64,000 bases of DNA, from the NCBI RefSeq assembly GCF_018986435.1, contig NZ_JAHMIN010000025.1, forward strand, positions 48,469 through 112,468, given 5' to 3'. The position numbers were made by a program, and so were the translations under genes. The notes under the pieces are model-generated. The model was given only the letters and a program-made list of their open reading frames with translations, was not told the origin of the DNA and did not search any database. The stretch is from Hahella sp. HN01 (GTDB taxonomy: Bacteria; Pseudomonadota; Gammaproteobacteria; Pseudomonadales; Oleiphilaceae). This document shows, one piece after another, positions 54,980 to 63,731 of this stretch; position 1 is the first letter of the stretch, and each line of letters starts with the position of its first letter.

Positions 54980-57900
54980 TCAGTTACCGATACAGTCCGA
55001 AGACTCCAGCTGTTTCAACATGTCGTTACACAAAGTCAGCGCCGTGCTGAAATCGAGCTGGTTGATGCACTCTTCCAGTTCGTTGACAGCTTCCGGCAAC
55101 TCCGACCCGTATTTCCTTTTGAGATTCTCAAAAAACGAAATCGCCTCCATATTTGACGCACGCACCAGCGACGCCAGCTCTTTGAAATCCTGATGCAGAC
55201 TTCGCTCCGGCTGACCAACGATATCCGGCGGGGACTCCATCGCTTGTTTGACCGCCAGCAGATTATCGATTTCCACCACGATCTGAGGGGTTCGCTCCAG
55301 TTCGCGTCGCAACGCCGCCAACAGATTTTCATCCAGCTCGTGATTACGCAGCGCCAGTTCCACATCCTGGATAATATTCATATGCCCCCCTGAACCGATG
55401 GAGCCAGCCAGGCCCTTCAGGGTATGCAGGATATTCGCCGCCTGCTCAGGATCGCCGCTCGACGCGAAGTAAGCGTTCCATTCCTCCAGTAAGGCCTGCA
55501 CTTCCTTCTTATAACCAGACACCGCCGTTCGATAGGTGCCCAGGCTGCCGCCAAAACGAGCCAGCGCGGAAGCGACGTCAATCTGCAGACTGTTGGCGAA
55601 TTGCAATTCTTCTTCCGTAAACAGAGACGTCGTCGTATGCAGCGACGCGACTTTTTGCAGCCGACTTTCCAGTCCGGTCTGCTTGAGAATGACTTCCACC
55701 AATTGCCCCAGCTCAAAGGGTTTGCTGACATGATCGTTCATGCCCACGGAAAAACAGGCATTCCTGTCCGAGGACATGGCGTTGGCGGTCATAGCGACAA
55801 TGGGTAAATCCGCCAGTCCCAGGCGATTGCGTATTTCTCCTGTGGCGCAATAACCATCCATCACCGGCATTTGAATATCTATCAACACCAGGTCATAGCC
55901 CGGTTGCGCCCGCTTGACCATCTCCAGGCACTCCGCCCCATTGCAGGCGATTTCCACCTGCGCGCCTTCGCTGATTAACAGCTCCTGGGCGACCTGCTGA
56001 TTGGTCGGATTATCCTCCACTACCAACAGTTTCAGCCCTTTCAGCATCTGACCGGAGCTGCGCCAATGGTAAGAAGTTGAAGAGCCTTTTCGCCCCGCCG
56101 CGCGGGCGTCCGCCACTGAATCCAGTAATACGGAGGCCGTTATCGGTTTGACGATAAAGCTGTCGAGCATGGCTTCGTCGCCGCTCTGGCTGTGGCGCTC
56201 CAGTATTTCCCGTCCCTGGGCGGACATCATCACCAGGATAGGCCGGACATCGCCAAAGTCCATGGAACGGACTTTCCGGCAAACCTCCAGCCCGCTTTCT
56301 TCCGGCATCAAATAGTCCACGAATATCACGTCGTAGGGACGCGCACTGTCGCGACTGGCTTCCAGATAGACGACCGCCTCCGCTCCCGACGCCGCCAAAT
56401 CCGTGCGCCAGCCAAACCCTTGCGCCATACCGGCGACGATTTCTCTGGCGGTGTCGTTATCATCCACCACCAGCACATTGAGCTTGTGCAAGTTGGGAAT
56501 GGTGCGCCGCAGGTCCTGGGTATCTCCCACTACTCCCAACTTGACCGTGAATTTGAAGGTGCTTCCTTCGCCTGGCGTACTCTCCACGCTCATCTGGCCC
56601 TTCATTAAATCCACCAGCCGACGACAGATAGCCAAGCCCAGGCCGGTGCCGCCGAAACGCCGTGAGGTGGAAGCCTCCGCCTGGGAGAATCCGTCAAAGA
56701 TGTTCTGCAGGTTCTCTGGAGAAATGCCGATGCCGGTGTCCCGTACGCTGAAAAAAAGCTCTAATTCACGTTCTGTGCGCTTCAGCAGCCTGGCGGATAG
56801 TACGATTTCGCCAGCATCCGTGAACTTGACGGCGTTGCCGACCAGATTAATGAGTATTTGTTTTAGCCTCAGACCATCCCCCAGCATGTCGTAGGGTATG
56901 TCAGGGTCGATATCGAACAGTAATTCTACGGGTTTGCCGCCCAGATTGGCGGACATGATAACGCCGACTTCACGAAACACCTGATCGATATTGAAGGGAT
57001 GCATATCCAGACTGAGCTTACCCGCCTCCACTTTGGAGAAGTCGAGAATATCGTTGAGGATGCTCAACAAGGTGCGTGCGGCGGCGTCGAGTTTATCAGC
57101 GTAGTCATGCTGGCGGCTGGTCAGCACCGTACGCTGCAACAGCTGCAACATGCCCAGAATGGCGTTCATCGGGGTGCGGATTTCATGGCTCATGTTGGCG
57201 ACAAACTCGGACTTCGCCATGCTCGCCGCTTCCGCCACATCTTTAGCCTTTTTAAGCTCTCCCGTACGTTCCCTGACCTGCAGCTCAAGATTGGTGTTCA
57301 GCTCAATCACTTGCTTTTCAATGGCTTTTTGCGCCGAGATATCGCGGATAGTGGTGGCGGCCCCCAGTACCGCGCAGTTTGGGCCGCACACTGGCGATAC
57401 GGTGATGGACACGTCAAACTCGCTACCGTCGCGTCGTTTACGAGTGGTATCGAAATGACTCACCGGATCGCCGCGACGCAATCGCTGTAATATGTATTCT
57501 TCCTCAGCCATGCGCTCCACGGGCATGATCAGGGACGCCATAGTCTGCCCGACAGCTTCCTCCGCTGTGTAGCCGAACATTTCTTCCGCCGCCCGGTTCC
57601 AGCTTGTTATGACCCCTTCCAGTGACTTACTGATAATGGCGTCGGTAGAACCATCGACAATCGCCGCAAGCCGCGCCTGCTCCTGACTGATCTGCATGCG
57701 GCGGCGCAGGTTCAACATAAACAGATAAAGCACCACGCCCAAAATCGCCACCACTATCAACACCGCGCCAATCGCCACTCTGCCGGTTTGCGACGCATGC
57801 GTGTTCAGAAACTCGTCGCTGACTGACTTCACCAGCGTCAGATGTCGAGACGGGTTATTATTGTCCAGCGGAACATCGACCATGACAGCATGAATCAGAC

Positions 57901-58771
57901 CTTTTGGCCCCATAAATACTTTCATGTGCTCATAGGCGCCATATTCGTCCGAGGTGGTGAAATAGTCGGTCCAGCGGTGACGCTTACCGATATCAAAACC
58001 AAAGACTTTTCTGCGGTCGGGATGCACCAGAAAGTCGCCATCGCTGTTGAGCAAATAGGTGGTGTATTCCGGCGCCAGATCGGTGACCAGCTCCGTAAAG
58101 ATTTCAGCGAACTCCACGTTGATCACCACCATGCCGAACAGATAGCCTTCCGCATAGATAGGGACAGAAACCCGAATCACTGGCCGATGGGGCGTCTCCA
58201 ATTGATTATCCTGCTCCCGATTCAGGCTGATGTCGGAAACATAGGTCTCTCCTGCAGGCAGTTTGAGCGTTTCCTGGAAGTAGTCTCGCCCCGCTTTGCT
58301 TTGCAATTCCCGCTCCGATACGGCGACCACTCCTTCCGGCGTGCGATCCACACGCACCAGCTCCCTTCCCTTGTCCGCCACGCCGATATAGCGCACTTGC
58401 GCAAAGCGGGGGTTTTCTTTCATAAATTCGGAAAAAATGACCTGCAAGCGCCTTTGCCACACAAGCAGTGAGTTCCCTTCTTGCGGGTCAAGGCCATTAT
58501 TATCAATGGCGCGGATGATGCCTTGAATAGGAGGCGTGTTGGACAGGAAACGCACGTCGCGACGATATAGATCCAACTTGCTCTGTATGGCTTCCGATCT
58601 CAGCTCCGCCTGTTCCGCCAGCCTGAGGTCGTAGTTGTGATGTTCCTGATCGAGTTGATAGAAATAGGCCAGATAATAGAAAGGAATCGCCAGCGTGCAG
58701 AAAGCAAGCGTAACCGCCAGCAAGGTTCGCATGCTGAGCAATGATGCATCAGAAAGTCTGGCGGACGCCAT
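54980..58771 (-). CDS. Hybrid sensor histidine kinase: dCache-PAS-HisKA-HATPase-REC-REC-HPt
   Basis: 1263 residues; ATG 58771 follows GGGAGGGG. Membrane helices at about 14-38 and 340-362 enclose a double-Cache sensor (LRRRLQVIFSEFMKENPRFAQVRYIGVADKGRELVRV; HRPVIRVSVPIYAEGYLFGMVVINV), which usually binds small ligands in the periplasm. Then PAS (STDAIISKSLEGVITSWN), HisKA with H529 in NMSHEIRTPMNA, HATPase (DTGIGIS, GGTGLGLAI), two receivers (FVDYLMPEESG, LIDIQMPVMDG) and HPt (ILHTLKGLAGSIG). First gene of a four-gene operon. It shares its core with the CHASE kinase three genes later, implying duplication with sensor exchange. Confidence 0.95.
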   Translation of the reverse strand: MASARLSDASLLSMRTLLAVTLAFCTLAIPFYYLAYFYQLDQEHHNYDLRLAEQAELRSEAIQSKLDLYRRDVRFLSNTPPIQGIIRAIDNNGLDPQEGNSLLVWQRRLQVIFSEFMKENPRFAQVRYIGVADKGRELVRVDRTPEGVVAVSERELQSKAGRDYFQETLKLPAGETYVSDISLNREQDNQLETPHRPVIRVSVPIYAEGYLFGMVVINVEFAEIFTELVTDLAPEYTTYLLNSDGDFLVHPDRRKVFGFDIGKRHRWTDYFTTSDEYGAYEHMKVFMGPKGLIHAVMVDVPLDNNNPSRHLTLVKSVSDEFLNTHASQTGRVAIGAVLIVVAILGVVLYLFMLNLRRRMQISQEQARLAAIVDGSTDAIISKSLEGVITSWNRAAEEMFGYTAEEAVGQTMASLIMPVERMAEEEYILQRLRRGDPVSHFDTTRKRRDGSEFDVSITVSPVCGPNCAVLGAATTIRDISAQKAIEKQVIELNTNLELQVRERTGELKKAKDVAEAASMAKSEFVANMSHEIRTPMNAILGMLQLLQRTVLTSRQHDYADKLDAAARTLLSILNDILDFSKVEAGKLSLDMHPFNIDQVFREVGVIMSANLGGKPVELLFDIDPDIPYDMLGDGLRLKQILINLVGNAVKFTDAGEIVLSARLLKRTERELELFFSVRDTGIGISPENLQNIFDGFSQAEASTSRRFGGTGLGLAICRRLVDLMKGQMSVESTPGEGSTFKFTVKLGVVGDTQDLRRTIPNLHKLNVLVVDDNDTAREIVAGMAQGFGWRTDLAASGAEAVVYLEASRDSARPYDVIFVDYLMPEESGLEVCRKVRSMDFGDVRPILVMMSAQGREILERHSQSGDEAMLDSFIVKPITASVLLDSVADARAAGRKGSSTSYHWRSSGQMLKGLKLLVVEDNPTNQQVAQELLISEGAQVEIACNGAECLEMVKRAQPGYDLVLIDIQMPVMDGYCATGEIRNRLGLADLPIVAMTANAMSSDRNACFSVGMNDHVSKPFELGQLVEVILKQTGLESRLQKVASLHTTTSLFTEEELQFANSLQIDVASALARFGGSLGTYRTAVSGYKKEVQALLEEWNAYFASSGDPEQAANILHTLKGLAGSIGSGGHMNIIQDVELALRNHELDENLLAALRRELERTPQIVVEIDNLLAVKQAMESPPDIVGQPERSLHQDFKELASLVRASNMEAISFFENLKRKYGSELPEAVNELEECINQLDFSTALTLCNDMLKQLESSDCIGN

Positions 58772-58789
58772 GAAAGCCCCTCCCTTAAC

Positions 58790-58806
58790 ACCAGAAGTTT
58801 TCTGGT
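58790..58806. promoter_or_regulatory. Palindrome upstream of the phosphorelay operon
   Basis: ACCAGAA-GTT-TTCTGGT, a perfect seven-base inverted repeat, lies 19 bases before the start of the dCache kinase gene. It could be an operator or a leader hairpin. The rest of the 245-base gap (58772-59016) shows no gene. Confidence 0.35.
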
Positions 58807-59016
58807 TATCCCTACGAACTCAGGCGGCCCCTGAACGTTCGTTTTGATCGCTTCTCCCCCTTTACAGCTTAGACTGTATTGAGAGACATGCGAGGAATGG
58901 CGCGACTGACAGCCTGATCAAGGAATACAAGGGGGAAACAGGCTGCCGGAAGGCGACGCTGGGCAAGGGACGATAAAGGGAAGAGACAGGGAAATCTGCG
59001 CGTGGCGTCACGCAGA

Positions 59017-60213
59017 TCAGTGACGCCTTAAACCGCTTCCCATTTGAAACGCCGTGCCCACTCCCAGGAATAAAAACAGGATATCCAGAAGACCGAAATC
59101 TTCTCGCATCAGCTGAAAAGTGGAGTATTCCTGAAATTCCTGACTGAATGTGGCTTGCACCCATTGTTCAAACGAAGGGTTTTCCAGCGCCACTTTGCGT
59201 AACTCCGGCTCGAACTCCCGTTTGAAGTCATCAATTTCAAATTGCACCACTTCGCTGGGTTCACTGGCCTCGGTGTAGCCGTACTCAATCATGAAATTGC
59301 GCAGCGAGTCGTCATCGGTCACATCGGTTTGATAGCTGTGAGCGGCCTGTATAACCGAATCATAGACCGGGCGAAAATCCTGCAACTCGATTTCCCCCGA
59401 ATCCGCCAGGATTTCAAACCAGTTATCCTGAATACTCTGAATAGCCATGTATTTACCACCAGTGATGGCGAGAAAAGCCAGGACGCCGCAGGCTATCCCA
59501 TTAGCGAGGCCTCTTCCCCCCATCGCCAGCGCAGCGAATCCCACTGCGCCGCCAATCCCCCAGGCGATCAGGCCATACTCACTACCTGTGGCCAAGACGA
59601 TCACTTTCCATAGCAAAGCGCCGATTATCGCAGCGCCTGCTGCTGCTGCGACGGCCTTGAGGTTGAGCGCTTCAACATCGTCCGTCGCGTAGGTGACTTC
59701 GTCCTCTTTGCCGGGTTTGGCGCTAGAGTTGCGGATATTGCCGCCGGGCCTTGTTGCCGCCGCCGTTGTTGGCGCCGCTTCAGTAGGTTCCTGCGCAGGG
59801 GCGACTTTGTGCATGTATACGCCACAGCCGGCGCACTGCTCCGCTTTGGGTTGCTCCAGGTTACATTTCGGGCAGGTGACCCTTTCGTCAGTAGGTTTGA
59901 CTGCCTCCACCTCCTTCGCCCGGAGTTCTTCCTCTGTTGGTTCCAACGAGAGAGTACGCCCTTTAAAAGTGGGCTCCGGTTTCACCTCCTGCACCGTCGC
60001 CGCCATGCCGATGCTATCCAGCTTGCGTACGTATGCGCGCGCCGTTTCCAGGTCCAGACCTTTCTTTAAAACGAGTTTCTTACTAAGCAGCGCCTGGGCC
60101 TTTTCTGGCGTGGTCTTGAATAATTTCGCACAACTATTCGCCACTTGCTGAGCGTCAAAGCCCGCATTGATTTCCCCGCTGCTTACAACGTTATAAGTTG
60201 GGGTCCGCCCCAT
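59017..60213 (-). CDS. Membrane protein with N-terminal helical domain and zinc ribbon
   Basis: 398 residues. About 1-80 form a charged helical region (FKTTPEKAQALLSKKLVLKKGLDLETARAYVRKL), perhaps repeated in related proteins. A zinc ribbon follows with CPKCNLEQPKAEQCAGCGVY (four Cys, about 115-134), an Ala/Pro/Thr-rich linker, then four or more hydrophobic segments (AAAAGAAIIGALLWKVIVLA; AWGIGGAVGFAALAMGGRGLANGIACGVLAFLAI). The C-terminal 140 residues are soluble and acidic, ending in one more hydrophobic stretch. I do not recognise the complete protein. The ribbon may bind a partner or metal at the membrane. Confidence 0.75.
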   Translation of the reverse strand: MGRTPTYNVVSSGEINAGFDAQQVANSCAKLFKTTPEKAQALLSKKLVLKKGLDLETARAYVRKLDSIGMAATVQEVKPEPTFKGRTLSLEPTEEELRAKEVEAVKPTDERVTCPKCNLEQPKAEQCAGCGVYMHKVAPAQEPTEAAPTTAAATRPGGNIRNSSAKPGKEDEVTYATDDVEALNLKAVAAAAGAAIIGALLWKVIVLATGSEYGLIAWGIGGAVGFAALAMGGRGLANGIACGVLAFLAITGGKYMAIQSIQDNWFEILADSGEIELQDFRPVYDSVIQAAHSYQTDVTDDDSLRNFMIEYGYTEASEPSEVVQFEIDDFKREFEPELRKVALENPSFEQWVQATFSQEFQEYSTFQLMREDFGLLDILFLFLGVGTAFQMGSGLRRH

Positions 60214-60317
60214 AAGCTACTCCTCGCCATTAACGACCGTTAATGAAGGATAGCCTGATAATTACTTAACTCCAAGTTATTAGATTAATTGAAGTTTCCA
60301 GGCGTAAAACGAAAATC

Positions 60318-60938
60318 TCAATGTCCTCCGGCGTGTTCCTCCACCAGTGGCGTCACGCTGGGCTTGAGGTTGGATTCTATATCAGATTGATAACAACGAT
60401 GCTTGGGGTCCCATCTCAGGCATAAGCCCATAGCGGACTTACGCATTTGCTGAGCCTGATAGTCATTGATGACGAAATAAAGGCTGCTAAGCTTTTGTAG
60501 TCGTCCTGATCCTGCGGGTTTGGCGAGTATCACCATCTCATAGGGCCCAGACTTGAACTCAAATTCAGGTCCTTCCGTTTCGGTCAGGAAATGATGCTCA
60601 AGAACGACGCCTTCCTTCGGCGCCAGCAAGCCGCCGCTTTCCCGCAGGCATTGCTTGTTAAGGTAGGCCCAGACGCTAAAGTTGGCTTCCTCTTCGCCCC
60701 GACGCAGCCACAGGGTCAGGTAGTCGATCACCACCCCGCGCTTGGATGCGCTGAACAAAGCCGTCCGCAAACGCACTTCGCTGATGCGTTTACCTTGGGA
60801 CGTGGTGTCCTGGTCAAGCAGGATATAGCTGGGTTGGGCTAGCTTCACATCTCCGCGATAGGTTCGGAAAGCCCAAAGAGCGATGGAAAATCCAATCAGC
60901 GCCGCGCCGAGCGCAGCGAAAATTTCCGGTGACGGCAC
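60318..60938 (-). CDS. Hypothetical protein with one N-terminal membrane helix, 206 aa
   Basis: Opens with MPSPEIFAALGAALIGFSIALWAF (membrane anchor or uncleaved signal), then a soluble beta-rich domain (SYILLDQDTTSQGKRISEVRLRTALFSASKRGVVIDYLTLWL). It contains two Cys (KQCLRESGG; MGLCLRWDPKHRC). Family unknown. Confidence 0.6.
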   Translation of the reverse strand: MPSPEIFAALGAALIGFSIALWAFRTYRGDVKLAQPSYILLDQDTTSQGKRISEVRLRTALFSASKRGVVIDYLTLWLRRGEEEANFSVWAYLNKQCLRESGGLLAPKEGVVLEHHFLTETEGPEFEFKSGPYEMVILAKPAGSGRLQKLSSLYFVINDYQAQQMRKSAMGLCLRWDPKHRCYQSDIESNLKPSVTPLVEEHAGGH

Positions 60939-61108
60939 GATTCCCTCCTTCCTTTACGTCCATGCAAGCAGCGAAGCTGCCTTGATTCAGTTATAGCTCA
61001 ACTGGCGTATTTTTGCACAACGACGCCAGTCAGTTTCGCGGACTGGTTCCGAAAGGGCGAATACGCAGACAGGAAGGGATGAGTCCTCAACGAACGAGCG
61101 GCATGGCG

Positions 61109-61139
61109 AAAAAAGGGTGAAAGCCCGTCCACCCTTTTT
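61109..61139 (-). terminator. Probable terminator of the small secreted-protein gene
   Basis: On the minus strand AAAAAGGGTG pairs with CACCCTTTTT, the final T-run being the typical tail. It lies 27 bases beyond the stop of the gene at 61166. Confidence 0.8.
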
Positions 61140-61165
61140 CCAACCCGATCTAGACCGCGCCGCCG

Positions 61166-61540
61166 TTAACGGCAGGTGATAGTTCTATACAAGGGGTAGC
61201 ACTGATTTTTGCTGCCAGTGCTTTTTGACACCCACTGCTGCTGGTACCAGTCGAAAGTGATGTAGGAACTCTCATCCTCGCCGCAGAGGATAGAACCGCC
61301 AACCGAGTTGTTGTAACCCTCTTCTTTACAGAACTGGGTTCCGTTAGTGGCGTCGATAAAGATGTAATCAGTACGGCCATACTGATTCATACGCTGCGGA
61401 TAATAAAAACTTCTCTCCGCCGCCGCCATTTGCGCCACATCCACCTGAGCGACGCGATCACTCGCGCTGGCGATCTGATTCAAAGAAAGAGTGCAAACCA
61501 TGCAGGAAGCGGCCAAAGCCAATACTTTTGTTTTTAACAT
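61166..61540 (-). CDS. Small secreted Cys-containing protein, 124 aa
   Basis: Signal peptide MLKTKVLALAASCMVCTLSLNQIASA, cleavage likely after ASA. The mature part has four Cys (GTQFCKEEGYNNSVGGSILCGEDE; NQCYPLYRTITC) that can form disulfides, and many Tyr. Secreted, of unknown role; small and disulfide-rich like a binding or inhibitor protein. A structured leader lies just upstream and a terminator follows, so it is a single-gene unit. Confidence 0.75.
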   Translation of the reverse strand: MLKTKVLALAASCMVCTLSLNQIASASDRVAQVDVAQMAAAERSFYYPQRMNQYGRTDYIFIDATNGTQFCKEEGYNNSVGGSILCGEDESSYITFDWYQQQWVSKSTGSKNQCYPLYRTITCR

Positions 61541-61561
61541 TGCAGAAATCCTTTCATAGCA

Positions 61562-61617
61562 TAACGTAGTGTTTAAACTCCCATGAGGGAGCCGCTTAGT
61601 GTGCGGCGGCTACGTTA
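61562..61617 (-). promoter_or_regulatory. Three-way-junction-like RNA structure before the secreted-protein gene
   Basis: An outer 8-base stem (61562-61569 with 61610-61617, TAACGTAG/CTACGTTA) encloses two hairpins: CTCCC-ATGA-GGGAG (61578-61591) and CCGC-TTAGTGT-GCGG (61592-61606), read on the plus strand. It lies between the end of the Yip1 gene and the start of the secreted-protein gene on the minus strand. It could be a leader element or part of a terminator region. The pairing is visible by eye; the function is inferred. Confidence 0.4.
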
Positions 61618-61673
61618 CAATCCGTTGAACGCCCTTTTGCAATATGGCTTATGACTATCGTTGAGCCTCTCCT

Positions 61674-62375
61674 TTAAAAGTTCAGCAACCCTCGATACCA
61701 GAGAAAACCTAATCCCAGAGGAAGATAGATAAAGATCGTCGCAACAAAAATAACCATCACCCAATTCGCTAATGCTTTCCAAGCGGAAAAGCCCTGAACC
61801 TGGCCAAGGCATTTGAGAAAGACGACGAATCCCCATATACCGAAAACAATTCGAATAGCGCTGACCGCGATAAATATAATCCAAAATTCCAGTTCGCCGT
61901 CAGCGATAGCCAGATAGAAATCAAACAAACCGATGTCTAAGATCAGGCATCCAGTCAGGAAGAAGAGAGCCGTGGCGAAGAATGGAATATACGACCATGC
62001 CATGGCCTTACGTATGTCTGAATAACTCGCTCTTCCGTTTAGCAAACGGCCAGTCCATCGAATCAGCTCACTCCCCAGGTAAACAATCAAAAGCCCTTCA
62101 ACCAGACCTGCCAGGAGCGCCCAGGGCCATACACCGTCAAAATCCCCCTTAGTGGAGAGTTTATTGTCACTAATGCGATAGAGCATATTGATCATGCCCG
62201 CCATTCCAGCCATAACAAATACAGACTTGTCTGACGCGCTTTGAGCAAGCTGTTGCATGGTTGCGCGAGGCCGTAACCAAATGGAGAACCAGGGATTTAG
62301 TCGTTCATTTTCTGACGGAGTGACAGGGGGCTCCAATTCGACACTTGGCGGAGTATAGGGAGAGCGTTCTTGCAT
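61674..62375 (-). CDS. Yip1-domain family membrane protein
   Basis: 233 residues with an N-terminal Pro/Glu-rich cytoplasmic stretch, then about five membrane segments (ALLAGLVEGLLIVYLGSELIRWTGRLL; AMAWSYIPFFATALFFLTGCLI; LANWVMVIFVATIFIYLPLGL). The opening NPWFSIWLRPRATMQQL is the usual start of bacterial Yip1 proteins. Function unclear; in eukaryotes the family shapes membranes. Confidence 0.82.
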   Translation of the reverse strand: MQERSPYTPPSVELEPPVTPSENERLNPWFSIWLRPRATMQQLAQSASDKSVFVMAGMAGMINMLYRISDNKLSTKGDFDGVWPWALLAGLVEGLLIVYLGSELIRWTGRLLNGRASYSDIRKAMAWSYIPFFATALFFLTGCLILDIGLFDFYLAIADGELEFWIIFIAVSAIRIVFGIWGFVVFLKCLGQVQGFSAWKALANWVMVIFVATIFIYLPLGLGFLWYRGLLNF

Positions 62376-62588
62376 GGCGTTTTATCAATTCAAATGGAAC
62401 AAAAAGAAAACGGCGGGAAATTTACGTTTAGCCACAGATTAAAGCCATACCCAAATCAATTTTTCTGTAAAAATCCCTAAAATATCCCGTTATTTTTTGT
62501 AAGATCCGCGACTTTTGTCTTTTGCATCGTTAAAATCGCCGCGCTGGGCGACTTCCAGGCTGTATTTTCCCCTTCTGACGGATTCACG

Positions 62589-63203
62589 ATGACTAATAGT
62601 TCCCTTACCCTACAATCGCATTCACTTCCTGAAGATCTGTTTGCGCTGATCAGCGGCACGGCGTTTGTGGCTTTCGGCGTATTTCTGTTCAACGGAGCCG
62701 GCTTGCTGACAGGCGGTACGGCGGGGTTGGCGCTGTTATTGACGCATGTGCTGCATATCAGCTTCGGTAAGATTTTCTTCCTGCTTAACCTGCCGTTCTA
62801 TTGGCTGGCTTTCAAGCAGATGGGATGGCGTTTCTGTCTCAATACGTTTATTTCCGTCGCCATCGTATCACTGGTTGTGGATCACACCGGAGATGTCGTC
62901 TCCATTGAGTCGATAGAGCCTTGGTTCGCAGCGGTTTTCGGCGGCTTTCTGATCGGCATGGGCATGCTGATTCTGTTCCGTCATAAATCCAGCCTGGGCG
63001 GCGTCGGCATCCTCGCGCTATACCTGCAAAAGCGCAATATCATGCGCGCCGGAAAGTTTCAGATGATGGTGGACTGCATTATCGTGCTGGCGTCCTGCTT
63101 CATCGTCACTCCCATGGTTCTGATTTACTCAGTGCTCGGCGCAGTAGCGCTGAATCTGTTGCTGACAGTCAACCACAAACCTGGACGCTATCAGGTAGGC
63201 TAA
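62589..63203 (+). CDS. YitT-family membrane protein
   Basis: 204 residues, about six hydrophobic segments. The block FNGAGLLTGGTAGLALLLTHVLHISFGKIFFLLNLPFYWLAFKQMG is the YitT (DUF161) signature, and the GKFQMMVDCIIVLAS segment also fits. Family members are proposed transporters of unknown substrate. It stands alone after an AT-rich 213-base gap on the other side of the Yip1 gene. A weak hairpin (63212-63236) follows. Confidence 0.85.
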   Translation: MTNSSLTLQSHSLPEDLFALISGTAFVAFGVFLFNGAGLLTGGTAGLALLLTHVLHISFGKIFFLLNLPFYWLAFKQMGWRFCLNTFISVAIVSLVVDHTGDVVSIESIEPWFAAVFGGFLIGMGMLILFRHKSSLGGVGILALYLQKRNIMRAGKFQMMVDCIIVLASCFIVTPMVLIYSVLGAVALNLLLTVNHKPGRYQVG

Positions 63204-63211
63204 TACAATCA

Positions 63212-63236
63212 GTGGCGTCTTGAGAGAGGACGCCAC
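63212..63236. terminator. Possible terminator between convergent genes
   Basis: GTGGCGTC pairs with GACGCCAC across nine bases, right after the YitT gene. There is no T-run, so the call is weak. Confidence 0.35.
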
Positions 63237-63241
63237 GCCCC

Positions 63242-63430
63242 TCATGATTTCCCACGCACAAAACAAAATCCCCGTTGAATAGTCCAGGCGTTTACCTGCT
63301 GCCTCAGCTTATGCCTGGTTCTTTGTCTGAATTGCCTGCTTTGAGACGCAGCGAATAACAACTCCGCCTCCGCGAGCGTCAGTTCGATATCCCACAACCA
63401 ATCCGAAGCATCATCAGCCCAGTTGCGCAT
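63242..63430 (-). CDS. Possible small or partial gene, 62 aa
   Basis: ATG at 63430 without a good site. The frame is open further upstream to a stop near 63488 (it reads PFKVPVLFPFQHDMRNWADDASDWLWDIEL, protein-like) but with no start codon there. Either a remnant of a longer gene or a real short one. No family known. Confidence 0.25.
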   Translation of the reverse strand: MRNWADDASDWLWDIELTLAEAELLFAASQSRQFRQRTRHKLRQQVNAWTIQRGFCFVRGKS

Positions 63431-63491
63431 GTCATGCTGAAACGGAAATAAAACAGGGACTTTAAAAGGAAAAGATTCGGCATACCTTCAA

Positions 63492-63731
63492 TTACTTAAA
63501 AAAAGCATTGAACAACATAATTTTAATTGCTCGAAAGCCCAACATAAACAGGATAACAAAGACGATCGGCGCAACGAACGCAATTAGAAGCATCCACCAC
63601 GGCACTGCATGAATATCGGTATTCATTTCTATACCTAGAACTTTATCGAAGAAAAAAAAGGTAAAATAGACTCCTACGCCGCCGCCAAACACCATTGTCA
63701 ATTTATCAAAAAAAGAATACTTATCATTCAT
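63492..63731 (-). CDS. Small membrane protein, 79 aa
   Basis: Two to three hydrophobic segments (LTMVFGGGVGVYFTFFFFDKVLG; AVPWWMLLIAFVAPIVFVILFMLGF). AT-rich compared with neighbours. No family recognised. Confidence 0.5.
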   Translation of the reverse strand: MNDKYSFFDKLTMVFGGGVGVYFTFFFFDKVLGIEMNTDIHAVPWWMLLIAFVAPIVFVILFMLGFRAIKIMLFNAFFK

